DNA of 14,842 nucleotides from Draconibacterium sp. (lineage in GTDB: Bacteria > Bacteroidota > Bacteroidia > Bacteroidales > Prolixibacteraceae), in the NCBI GenBank assembly GCA_030595485.1, contig JAUVDE010000036.1:1-14842 (forward strand). The letters run 5' to 3'. How positions within the stretch are numbered: position 1 is the stretch's first letter; the number at the start of each line of letters is the position of its first letter. This document shows positions 7,210-14,662 of this stretch, one piece after another. The translations under genes and the position numbers were made by a program. The notes below the pieces were generated by a model. The model had not been told where the DNA came from and did not search any database. It was given only the letters and a program-made list of their open reading frames with translations.

Positions 7210-8244
7210 ATGAAAACACAAGTTGACAAATTTGAAAGTGAACAAGCTTTAAACAACAAAATGATGCTACTATCTCTATTAGCTTTTGGATGCATATTAT
7301 TTATTGTATCTGTTACAAAGCTTTTACAAAACACCTATTCTTTTTCTGAAAATTCTTTGGGGTATCTGAATCAAACTCCAGCAAACATGGGATTGGTGGT
7401 AATGTATTCCGAGAATTCAAATGAAGATTCAGACATGCCCGAATTCAACTTTCTACCTTCAATAAATGCTGAATTAACAGTGAAGAACAGGCAGACTCTT
7501 GAAACAGATAAGTTGAATGAGAAGTTATTCGAAAACAGGCAAAAAGCTTATCAGGATATGCTATATACACTTCGTGACATTGAAGAACCTGAATTATTTA
7601 TAGAAGATATATTATCGCAAATAAAAGTTCAGACAAAAACAATGGAGTACCCTGCTGACCAAGTAAAAAGTGTTAATCCAAACGTTTATCTGAATGGTCT
7701 TTACAAACAAAAAACCGACGACATTTGGGATAAAATAGATAAACAAAAAGACATTGAAGAACTACTGGCATTGGAAAATGAGAGCGATTTAGAATTGGAA
7801 TCATGGATGACAGAATGCCATTACTGGAAACTAACTACAAAAGAGAGTAACGAATTTGAACAAAGTTTGGCACAGAGTTTAGCTCACAAAAATGCCGAAG
7901 TTTTTGCTGTTCTGGAATCGGAAAGGATTTCGTCACAATATGCAGCCATTGATACAGAAGAACCCTTACAAGTTGAAAGCTGGATGACAGGGACAGTAGA
8001 CAACATGAAAGTGCAGAAAATTTCAGAAAATACATATTTGACAGAAATGTTAGCAAGCAAAAATGCTGAGATTTATGAAATCACAGATTTACTTTGGAAA
8101 GTTAAATGTTGCATGGTTATTGAAAAAGAAGAGCCCCTAGTAATAGAAAACTGGATGATCGATACCAAATGTTGGTGTCCAAACAAAAAAAGAACAGAAC
8201 ATAGGTACAACGAATCATTTGCCTTAAACGATGACAATAAATAG
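7210..8244 (+). CDS. Membrane-anchored E-x-W-M repeat protein, unknown function
   Basis: This is a 344-residue protein with a short charged N-terminus (1-17), one hydrophobic helix (about 18-39) and no clear cleavage site. It is therefore probably an inner-membrane protein with its roughly 300-residue acidic part in the periplasm. That part holds three copies of an acidic motif: DLELESWMT (193-201), EEPLQVESWMT (250-260) and EEPLVIENWMI (307-317). A likely decayed copy is EEPELFIEDIL (125-135). Copies one and two are each followed by LAxKNAE (224-230 and 281-287). Cysteines cluster near the end (C300-C301, C321-W322-C323). I recall uncharacterised Bacteroidota proteins with similar ExWM repeats, but no assigned function. 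It may be a structural or signalling partner of the TPR hybrid kinase, or a substrate of the radical SAM enzyme; both are inference. A terminator follows directly. Confidence 0.85.
   Translation: MKTQVDKFESEQALNNKMMLLSLLAFGCILFIVSVTKLLQNTYSFSENSLGYLNQTPANMGLVVMYSENSNEDSDMPEFNFLPSINAELTVKNRQTLETDKLNEKLFENRQKAYQDMLYTLRDIEEPELFIEDILSQIKVQTKTMEYPADQVKSVNPNVYLNGLYKQKTDDIWDKIDKQKDIEELLALENESDLELESWMTECHYWKLTTKESNEFEQSLAQSLAHKNAEVFAVLESERISSQYAAIDTEEPLQVESWMTGTVDNMKVQKISENTYLTEMLASKNAEIYEITDLLWKVKCCMVIEKEEPLVIENWMIDTKCWCPNKKRTEHRYNESFALNDDNK
7786..8175 (+). repeat. Three in-protein repeats of the E-x-W-M motif
   Basis: The Trp-Met pairs fall at residues 199-200, 258-259 and 315-316, spaced 59 and 57 residues apart. 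The KNAE sub-motif recurs at 227 and 284, also 57 apart. This indicates a degenerate tandem unit of about 58 residues (EEPL-x2-E-x-WMT, variable stretch, LA-x-KNAE). The DNA copies are diverged, so the repeats are old and kept at protein level. Confidence 0.75.
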
Positions 8245-8263
8245 ATATTTGTTCCGAATGAAA

Positions 8264-8297
8264 AGAGCCTCTGCAATCTGCAGGGGCTTTAGTTTTT
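8264..8297. terminator. Bidirectional hairpin terminator between convergent genes
   Basis: AGCCTCTGCA (8266-8275) pairs with TGCAGGGGCT (8279-8288) around a three-base loop, with one G-T pair, and the stem extends outward by two further pairs. The plus side is followed by TTAGTTTTT. Read on the minus strand the hairpin is followed by a U-run, so it should end both the repeat protein gene and buk. Its arm overlaps the buk stop codon. Confidence 0.85.
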
Positions 8298-9362
8298 ATA
8301 TTCTTTAGCCTCTACCTCTCCATTCGCAACCCGCAGCGCATTCATGGCCAAAGCTTCCAGCTCATCTTCTCCCGGATAAACAAATACCTTCGCTATAAAA
8401 CCTGCTTTTTGCCTTACATATTTTTCCAGTTCCTTATTATAAGCAAGTCCTCCGGTTAAAAGAATACCATCAACCTTACCTTCTAATACCACTGCCATTT
8501 CGCCAATCATTTTAGTCATCTGGTAAAATAAAGCTTCCTGAACTACCACAGCATTTTCATCACCATCCTTTGCACGCTTCTCCACTTCCAAGGCATCGTT
8601 AGTTCCTAAATAAGCCACAAAACCACCCTCGCCAAGTACCATTCGTTTTATTTGTTCTTTCGAATATTCACCAGCAAAACACATTTCAATAATTTGTCCA
8701 ACCGGAAGTGTCCCTGCTCTTTCAGGACTAAATGCACCTTCACCATCCAGCGCATTATTAACATCAATCACCCGACCGTTCTTGTGGGCGCCCACCGAAA
8801 TCCCACCTCCAAGGTGAGCAATAATCAGGCGTAAATCCTTATAATTTTGATTTACCTCCTTTGCATGAAAACGCGCCGTAGCTTTTTGATTGAGCGCATG
8901 AAAAATTGAGCGTCTTTCGAACTTCGGATGACCGGCAAAGCGTGCAACATCCTGCAACTCGTCTGTTACAACCGGATCGGCTATAAAAGCTTGTGCATTG
9001 GGAATTTGCAAAGCAATATAATCAGCAAGCATTGGCCCCAGATTACTGGCATGCTGTCCCATTACACCATCGCGCAAATGTTTCAACATTAAATTATTAA
9101 CCCGGTAAACACCGGACTCCAGGGGATAGGTTAACCCGCCCCTTCCAATTATATATTTTATAGAATCAACCTCAATATTCTCTTCCATCAAGGCTTCGAT
9201 AATTAAGCCTTTTCGAAACGCAAACTGGTCGATTATATTTTTGTAGCGAAGCAATTGCTCCAAAGGATGCCGAATTGTCTTTGTAAAAATACATTCAGTA
9301 TTAAAATAGACGGCAAACTTGGTGGAGGTTGAGCCCGGATTTATGGCAAGTACACGGTGCAT
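8289..9362 (-). CDS. buk: Butyrate kinase
   Basis: This 357-residue ASKHA-fold kinase transfers phosphate from butyryl-phosphate to ADP, giving butyrate and ATP in the cytoplasm; branched relatives such as isobutyryl-phosphate are common substrates in the family. The N-terminal phosphate loop INPGSTSTK (7-15), DPVVTDEL, the RRSIFHALNQKA stretch, HLGGGISVGAH beginning at His183, the D-G-EGAFSPERAG segment and LLTGGLAYN near the C-terminus are all typical. Length matches the family. It starts one base after the ptb stop, so the two are co-transcribed, with ptb first. Acetate kinase is less likely because of the shorter length and the ptb partner. Confidence 0.95.
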   Translation of the reverse strand: MHRVLAINPGSTSTKFAVYFNTECIFTKTIRHPLEQLLRYKNIIDQFAFRKGLIIEALMEENIEVDSIKYIIGRGGLTYPLESGVYRVNNLMLKHLRDGVMGQHASNLGPMLADYIALQIPNAQAFIADPVVTDELQDVARFAGHPKFERRSIFHALNQKATARFHAKEVNQNYKDLRLIIAHLGGGISVGAHKNGRVIDVNNALDGEGAFSPERAGTLPVGQIIEMCFAGEYSKEQIKRMVLGEGGFVAYLGTNDALEVEKRAKDGDENAVVVQEALFYQMTKMIGEMAVVLEGKVDGILLTGGLAYNKELEKYVRQKAGFIAKVFVYPGEDELEALAMNALRVANGEVEAKEYKN

Positions 9363-9363
9363 A

Positions 9364-10260
9364 CTAACTTAATAATGATGCTAATGCAATTGAATTTAAC
9401 TTTGTTTTTTCGCTATCTCCACGAGATGAAACAACAACAGGTACTCTAGCACCAGCTATAACACCCGACATTTCAGCATTACAAAGTTGCGAATTTGTTT
9501 TATAAAACACATTTGCTGCATCAATGGTAGGGAAAAGCAGGCAGTCTGCATCGCCAGTCACAGGAGATTTAAATCCTTTTATATCGGCAGAATAACTATC
9601 AATTGCCACATCCAACGCCATTGGACCGTCAACAATTCCGCCTTCAATTTGTCCGTGCTCCGACATTTTAGCAATGGTTGCTCCATCCATACAGCTCTGA
9701 ATAGAAATAATAATTTGCTCCGTGGGTGCAATTACAGCAACTTTTGGATCTTCAATTCCCAGCTGTTGAGAAGCGTGAATCAAATATTCTGTCATTAAAA
9801 TTTTCTGTTTCAAATCAGGATAAGGAATTACCGCGGCATCACTAAATATAAGCAACTTATGATAATTAGGATTATCCATTACTGAAATATGGCTAAGGGT
9901 AGCGCGTGATGGCAGTAAACCATATTCCTTTTTAAGAAGTACTTTCATAAACTTATCAGTAGAAACCATCCCCTTCATAATCAAATCGGCATCTCCGTCA
10001 TGTACCAATTTCACAGCAGCTTCGGTTGCTGCCCGCGACGAATCGGCATGTATGATTTTGTATTTTCCCGGATCGATATTTAGGGAACTTAATTTCCCTT
10101 TAATACGTTCCTCGTTTCCTGTTAAAATAGGTTCTACAAATCCCATTGTAACCGCCTCGTCTAAAGCTTCGAGTGTATGCACGTCAACACCGTTTACAAC
10201 AACAAGCCTTTTTATAGGTTGTTTTTTTGCGGCTTCAAGTAATTCCTTAAAATTTTTCAT
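9364..10260 (-). CDS. ptb: Phosphate butyryltransferase
   Basis: This 298-residue member of the phosphate acetyl/butyryltransferase family exchanges CoA of butyryl-CoA for phosphate, making butyryl-phosphate for the kinase encoded directly downstream. Family features are the ADLIMKGMVSTDKFM segment, LSHISVMDNP, FSDAAVIPYPDL, VAVIAPTE, GGIVDGPMALDVA and the C-terminal SRGDSEKTKLNSIALA. Length is normal for Ptb and shorter than phosphate acetyltransferase. No clear Shine-Dalgarno sequence precedes the ATG. With buk it forms a substrate-level phosphorylation module working on C4 or branched-chain acyl-CoA; exact chain preference is not visible. Confidence 0.95.
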   Translation of the reverse strand: MKNFKELLEAAKKQPIKRLVVVNGVDVHTLEALDEAVTMGFVEPILTGNEERIKGKLSSLNIDPGKYKIIHADSSRAATEAAVKLVHDGDADLIMKGMVSTDKFMKVLLKKEYGLLPSRATLSHISVMDNPNYHKLLIFSDAAVIPYPDLKQKILMTEYLIHASQQLGIEDPKVAVIAPTEQIIISIQSCMDGATIAKMSEHGQIEGGIVDGPMALDVAIDSYSADIKGFKSPVTGDADCLLFPTIDAANVFYKTNSQLCNAEMSGVIAGARVPVVVSSRGDSEKTKLNSIALASLLS

Positions 10261-10735
10261 TAGTTGATTTTTTACAATTCGAAGTTACGGCAAAGCACTT
10301 AGTCTATTGATAATATTTCTCAGATAATTTTATGTTGTAAACCATCATTCAAAATTTCGAACTTATAAATAGAAATAATTCCATGTGTCAGAAAAAAACA
10401 TTGTCATAAAAATTTAAACTTTGGCTTTAATTTGTAAAAATCTATTTTATCGAACATTAACAAAATATATTCAAAACCGAATCGATGTAACTTTCTAATG
10501 GCTATTTACAGAGAAATAATTTCGATAAAACCTCTGCTTCACTTGTAAATACAAGTATAAAAAGAAGAAAGAAGTAAAAATGGAAGAAGTCGAAAAGTCG
10601 GCGTCCTAAAAATATAAAAAAAACATCCAACTTTTCAAAACTAACTATATGTTTTACAGACACAAACGTAGTGTTCTATAATATATACATTTCTTTCTTT
10701 CGAAAATATTTTTATCGTAATTTCAAAATCTAATT

Positions 10736-10894
10736 ATGAAGCTTGTATCTCAAAAATCCACTATATTGAGTCAATCGATTTTACCATACAGGATTTCACC
10801 CTTCTTCTTCGAAAACTTTTACGAAGCAAATATAGCTGAGCCCAATTATGATTTATTCTCAACTGGAAAAAATCGTGCAAACGGTATTTTTTAA
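10736..10894 (+). CDS. Doubtful small open frame, 52 residues
   Basis: ATG at 10736 opens a 52-codon frame ending with TAA at 10892-10894, 71 bases before acs. The product begins MKLVSQKSTI and contains a Phe/Tyr-rich stretch (SPFFFENFYEANIAEP). No Shine-Dalgarno sequence, signal peptide or known motif is visible. A frame this long without stops in A+T-rich DNA is somewhat unlikely but well within chance. If real it could be a leader peptide before acs or a small protein. Confidence 0.2.
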   Translation: MKLVSQKSTILSQSILPYRISPFFFENFYEANIAEPNYDLFSTGKNRANGIF

Positions 10895-10927
10895 TGCTTT
10901 GTTGGTGAACAAAAATTGATTTCTAAC

Positions 10928-10942
10928 ATTCTAAAATAGAAT
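10928..10942. promoter_or_regulatory. Palindrome ATTCTA-AAA-TAGAAT before acs
   Basis: ATTCTA (10928-10933) and TAGAAT (10937-10942) are perfect inverted arms with a three-base centre, ending 23 bases before the acs ATG. Position and symmetry fit a repressor operator or a small leader hairpin. A/T-rich palindromes of this size can also be accidental. Confidence 0.3.
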
Positions 10943-10965
10943 CTTATTAAACTAAAATTACTGTT

Positions 10966-12888
10966 ATGGTAAATAAAATCACAAGTTTAGCCGAGTACTT
11001 TCAAAAGTATCAAGAGAGTGTTGCCGATCCCGATGCATTTTGGGGTGAAATTGCCGAAAGTCATTATTGGCAAAAAAAATGGGACAAAGTTCTAGATCAC
11101 AAGTTTGAAGGAGAAGGTGCGCCAGATGTTAACTGGTTCGTTAATGGGAAGCTAAATATTACTGAAAATATTTTTGAGCGTAACATGTTTACACGCAAAG
11201 ATCAGGTAGCAATTATTTGGGAGCCCAACGATCCGAAAGAGCCGGAAGTTAGACTTACCTATGGTGAACTTTTCGATAAGGTAAAACAATTTTCAAATGG
11301 GCTTAAAAAGTTGGGCGTTGAAAAAGGCGATCGTGTTGCACTTTATCTTCCCATGGTTCCCGAACTGGCCATTGCAATGTTGGCTTGTGCGCGCATTGGT
11401 GCTGTTCATTCAATTGTTTTTGCAGGATTCTCGGCCACAGCGCTTGCCGACAGGGTAAACGATGCCCAAGCAAAAGTAGTAATTACATCTGATGGTGGAT
11501 TCCGCGGAACAAAATCGATTCCTCTGAAAAAAATTGCTGACGAAGCCATGGAAAAATGCCCTTGCGTTGAAAGTTCGGTGGTTTTAAAACGTACCGAAGA
11601 GGAGATTGGTTGGGTAGCAGGTCGTGACGTTTGGTGGCACGATTTAATTGCTGATGTTTCTACCGAGAACAAGGCTGAAACGATGGATGCCGAAGACATG
11701 TTATTCATACTATATACTTCGGGTTCAACCGGAAAACCAAAAGGCGTAGTACATACAACCGGGGGCTACATGGTTTACGCTGAATACACTTTTAAAAATG
11801 TGTTTCAATACAGCGATGGCGATGTTTATTGGTGTACTGCCGATATTGGTTGGGTAACCGGGCACTCGTACATTGTATATGGTCCGCTGTTAACAGGAGC
11901 TACCACCGTAATGTTCGAAGGCGTTCCAACCTGGCCCGATGCTGGTCGTTTCTGGGAAGTTGTTGATAAATATAAAGTAAACCAGTTTTATACCGCACCA
12001 ACAGCAATCCGCGCTTTAGTTGCACAGGGCGACCAATGGGTAACAAAACACAATTTAAGCTCGCTTAAAGTTTTAGGAACGGTTGGGGAACCGATTAACG
12101 AAGAAGCCTGGCGCTGGTACCATGACTTAATTGGAAAAGGCAAGTGCCCAATTGTTGATACCTGGTGGCAAACCGAAACAGGAGGGATTATGATTACACC
12201 ACTGGCCGGAATCACGCCAACAAAACCATCGTTGGCAACGCTGCCACTTCCCGGAGTTCAACCAATTCTTGTTGATCCGGAAGGAAATGAGTTGAAAGGA
12301 AATTGTGTTGAAGGCATTTTATGTATTAAACACCCGTGGCCTGGAATGTTGCGTACATTATACGGCGACCATGACCGGTGTTTCCAAACCTACTTCTCGG
12401 CATTCCGTGGTTTATATTTAACAGGAGATGGTGCTAAACGCGACGAAGAAGGTTACTACCGAATTATTGGCCGTATTGACGATGTTATTAATGTCTCGGG
12501 ACACCGAATTGGAACAGCTGAAGTTGAAGATGCTATTAATCAACATCCAAAAGTTATAGAATCGGCAGTGGTTGGATACCCACACGAAATTAAAGGTGCT
12601 GGTATTTATGCTTACGTTATTTGCGAAGACTTAACCGATGAGGAATTGGCTAATATTGAAGCAGGAATTAAAGCAACTGTTACTAAATTTATTGGGCCTA
12701 TTGCAAAACCCGATAAGATACAGGTTGTTAGCGGCTTACCAAAAACAAGATCGGGTAAAATTATGCGTCGAATACTTCGTAAAATTGGAGAAGGAGATGC
12801 AACGAACCTTGGAGATACTTCAACACTACTTGACCCTGGCGTAGTAGACGATATTATAGATGGAGCAAAAGTAGCAGTTAAACGCTAA
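10966..12888 (+). CDS. acs: Acetyl-CoA synthetase, AMP-forming
   Basis: This 640-residue cytoplasmic enzyme activates acetate with ATP to acetyl-AMP and then acetyl-CoA. Length and order match bacterial Acs. The nucleotide loop YTSGSTGKPKG lies at 250-260 and DTWWQTETGG at 398-407, with the Trp pair that fits an acetate-sized pocket. The YLTGDGA hinge region is at 484-490 and GRIDDVINVSGHR at 502-514. PKTRSGKIMRR holds the catalytic Lys598, the residue reversibly acetylated in Acs of other bacteria. No Shine-Dalgarno site is seen. It is divergent from ptb-buk and followed by its own terminator, so it is probably a single-gene unit. The NDP-forming synthetase-type gene starting at 14663 may encode a lysine acetyltransferase acting on Lys598, if it has a GNAT domain outside the window. 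Confidence 0.97.
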   Translation: MVNKITSLAEYFQKYQESVADPDAFWGEIAESHYWQKKWDKVLDHKFEGEGAPDVNWFVNGKLNITENIFERNMFTRKDQVAIIWEPNDPKEPEVRLTYGELFDKVKQFSNGLKKLGVEKGDRVALYLPMVPELAIAMLACARIGAVHSIVFAGFSATALADRVNDAQAKVVITSDGGFRGTKSIPLKKIADEAMEKCPCVESSVVLKRTEEEIGWVAGRDVWWHDLIADVSTENKAETMDAEDMLFILYTSGSTGKPKGVVHTTGGYMVYAEYTFKNVFQYSDGDVYWCTADIGWVTGHSYIVYGPLLTGATTVMFEGVPTWPDAGRFWEVVDKYKVNQFYTAPTAIRALVAQGDQWVTKHNLSSLKVLGTVGEPINEEAWRWYHDLIGKGKCPIVDTWWQTETGGIMITPLAGITPTKPSLATLPLPGVQPILVDPEGNELKGNCVEGILCIKHPWPGMLRTLYGDHDRCFQTYFSAFRGLYLTGDGAKRDEEGYYRIIGRIDDVINVSGHRIGTAEVEDAINQHPKVIESAVVGYPHEIKGAGIYAYVICEDLTDEELANIEAGIKATVTKFIGPIAKPDKIQVVSGLPKTRSGKIMRRILRKIGEGDATNLGDTSTLLDPGVVDDIIDGAKVAVKR

Positions 12889-12904
12889 ATGATACATGAA
12901 CTTT

Positions 12905-12939
12905 AAGACACCTTCAATTAGAGGGTGTCTTTTTCTTTT
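12905..12939 (+). terminator. Intrinsic terminator after acs
   Basis: AGACACCTT (12906-12914) pairs with AGGGTGTCT (12922-12930), including one T-G pair, around a seven-base loop, followed by TTTTTCTTTT. It lies 17 bases after the acs stop and separates acs from the transporter gene. Confidence 0.88.
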
Positions 12940-12971
12940 CAATCCATATTTCAACCAATAAACTAAAACTG

Positions 12972-14321
12972 ATGAGAGGACTAAAAATAACAAACCGTTG
13001 GATTGTTGTGGTAGGCGCCATACTTATTCAACTTGCACTTGGGGCAATTTATGCCTGGTCTGTTTTTACTAAACTTTTAACCGATGGCAGTGGCGACTAC
13101 GGCTTTACTGCAACTCAAACAGCCTGGGTATTTTCTTTAGGGCTGGCAACTTTTGCTGTGGTTATGGTGTTTGCCGGAAAGTGGCAAGCCAAATCAGGCC
13201 CAACAATTGTTTCACTTACCGGAGGGCTGGTTTTGGGTGCCGGATATGTACTTGGAGGTTTTTTAGGTAATACCTTTATAGCCCAACTACTTTGTATCGG
13301 ACTTTTAGGTGGCGCCGGAATTGGTTTCGCCTATGTAGTACCAATTGCAGTGGGCGTAAAATGGTTTCCCGATAAAAAAGGAATGATAACCGGGCTTGCA
13401 GTGGCCGGCTTTGGTTTTGGTGCTACCATTTGGGTAAAACTTGCCGGTTCGTGGTTTGGAGGGCTGTTAAATACCAGCCATGTTTTTGGACTTCCTGCGG
13501 TACAAAGTGTTTTTGTAATATACGGGGTTACATTTGCGGTAATGGTTATACTCGGTTCGTTGGTAATGGTAAACCCTCCCGAAGGCTACAAACCCAAAGG
13601 ATGGACACGACCACAACGCACAGAAACCAAAGCTTATGGAGGAATAGAGTTTAACTCAAAACAAATGTTGGGCACCCGACAATTCTATGCACTTTGGACC
13701 GTTTTCGTTTTCTCGGCATTAGCAGGTTTAATGGTGATATACTGCATTAAATTATTTGGAATTGATGCACTTGAACGCAACGGAGTTATTAATGCCGGTG
13801 TTATTACAGGAACCGCCATGGCCTGGTATGCTATTTTTAATGGCTTGGGAAGAATTGTTTGGGGTACGGTTTCGGATAAACTTGGCAGAAGAAAATCGAT
13901 TATTATAATGACTTTCTTCCAAGGAATAATAATGCTAATGATTTACCACCTATTTATAAAGTTCGGAATTACAAGCGGTTTCATTGTTGCTGCCTGTGTT
14001 ATTGGCTTTAACTTTGGTGGAAACTTTGCTTTATTCCCTGCGATTACTGCCGACTTTTTTGGCAACAAAACCGTTGGTCGTAATTATGGCTGGATGTTTA
14101 CAGCCTATGGAATAGCAGGAATTGCAGGTCCTCAGCTGGCAGGATATTTTAAAGATTCAGCAACCGCTTCGTCGGGACCAGTTGTTTGGATGACCCCATT
14201 TATTATTTCCGGAGTAGCTTGTATTACTGGCGGTATCATTATGATAATTGTTAAGCCTCCAAAATCCAACAAACAAGCTCAAAAGAAAATGGAAAATAAC
14301 AATAAACAATCTGCTGCATAA
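12972..14321 (+). CDS. OFA-family MFS transporter, probable monocarboxylate carrier
   Basis: This 449-residue protein has about twelve hydrophobic helices and belongs to the major facilitator superfamily, oxalate/formate antiporter-like (OFA) branch. Typical features are the first helix ending GAIYAWSVF, the WVFSLGLA stretch, GIGFAYVVPI, KWFPDKKGMITGLAVAGFGFGA after helix four, the central loop TRPQRTETKA, QFYALW, and the inter-helix motif GRIVWGTVSDKLGRRKS. The C-terminus is a short Lys/Asn-rich cytoplasmic tail. OFA members carry small carboxylates such as oxalate, formate, lactate or pyruvate. Placement between acs and an acyl-CoA synthetase-type gene suggests acetate or a related short acid here, which is inference. 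It has no Shine-Dalgarno sequence and is flanked by terminators on both sides, so it is probably transcribed alone. Confidence 0.9.
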   Translation: MRGLKITNRWIVVVGAILIQLALGAIYAWSVFTKLLTDGSGDYGFTATQTAWVFSLGLATFAVVMVFAGKWQAKSGPTIVSLTGGLVLGAGYVLGGFLGNTFIAQLLCIGLLGGAGIGFAYVVPIAVGVKWFPDKKGMITGLAVAGFGFGATIWVKLAGSWFGGLLNTSHVFGLPAVQSVFVIYGVTFAVMVILGSLVMVNPPEGYKPKGWTRPQRTETKAYGGIEFNSKQMLGTRQFYALWTVFVFSALAGLMVIYCIKLFGIDALERNGVINAGVITGTAMAWYAIFNGLGRIVWGTVSDKLGRRKSIIIMTFFQGIIMLMIYHLFIKFGITSGFIVAACVIGFNFGGNFALFPAITADFFGNKTVGRNYGWMFTAYGIAGIAGPQLAGYFKDSATASSGPVVWMTPFIISGVACITGGIIMIIVKPPKSNKQAQKKMENNNKQSAA

Positions 14322-14352
14322 ATAATGTAATTTTCTATAATCATTTATATCC

Positions 14353-14380
14353 AAAGGCGTCATTAAAGGACGCTTTTTTT
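14353..14380 (+). terminator. Intrinsic terminator after transporter gene
   Basis: GGCGTC (14356-14361) pairs with GACGCT (14369-14374) around ATTAAAG, with A-T pairs extending the stem outward, then a run of seven T. It lies 32 bases after the transporter stop. Confidence 0.88.
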
Positions 14381-14429
14381 ATTAAACACTACTATTTTTA
14401 AGCATTTGCTAATTTCTTATGCTTTTAAA

Positions 14430-14448
14430 CAGGATTGTGCAGGATTGT
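14430..14448. repeat. Short tandem duplication CAGGATTGT
   Basis: CAGGATTGT occurs at 14430-14438 and again at 14440-14448, one base apart, giving a ten-base period (one helical turn). It might be a paired protein-binding site upstream of the gene at 14663, or a slippage product. Confidence 0.4.
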
Positions 14449-14662
14449 TATTCAACATACTATCATCAAATTCACAGGAGAATTACACCCTTAAATTACT
14501 GAGTGAAAGTAGGGTTAGAATGCACTAAGTGAAATTTTCAAACATTTGGCTAAAATTTTCTAAGCTGACTTTTTTTCATGAAATTTAAACCAAAAATCAA
14601 CCAATTTAAATGCATTGATTCAAACCCAATAGCATTTCAGTGAAACCAAAAAACGTTAACAC

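Larger units (their letters stand above)
10261..10965. other. 705-base divergent intergenic region between ptb and acs
   Basis: This long A+T-rich gap must hold the ptb and acs promoters. It contains a 52-codon open frame of doubtful reality (10736-10894) and a palindrome close to acs (10928-10942). I see no tRNA-like cloverleaf, no repeat array and no convincing full promoter consensus. It is long enough for a small RNA, but nothing in the sequence demonstrates one. Confidence 0.5.
14322..14662. other. 341-base intergenic region after transporter gene
   Basis: This gap holds the transporter terminator (14353-14380), a small tandem duplication (14430-14448) and the presumed promoter of the gene at 14663. 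Nothing else is recognised. The stretch is A+T-rich and has no open frame worth calling. Confidence 0.6.

Noticed and set aside
8289..9362. Acetate kinase instead of butyrate kinase
   Set aside because: Length (357 residues), motif forms and the adjacent ptb favour butyrate kinase; acetate kinases are about 400 residues and pair with pta.
10827..10834. Minus-strand TATATTTG, an exact -7 box match that could drive ptb
   Set aside because: It lies about 570 bases from ptb, has no -33 element at usual spacing and falls in A+T-rich DNA where such matches are frequent.
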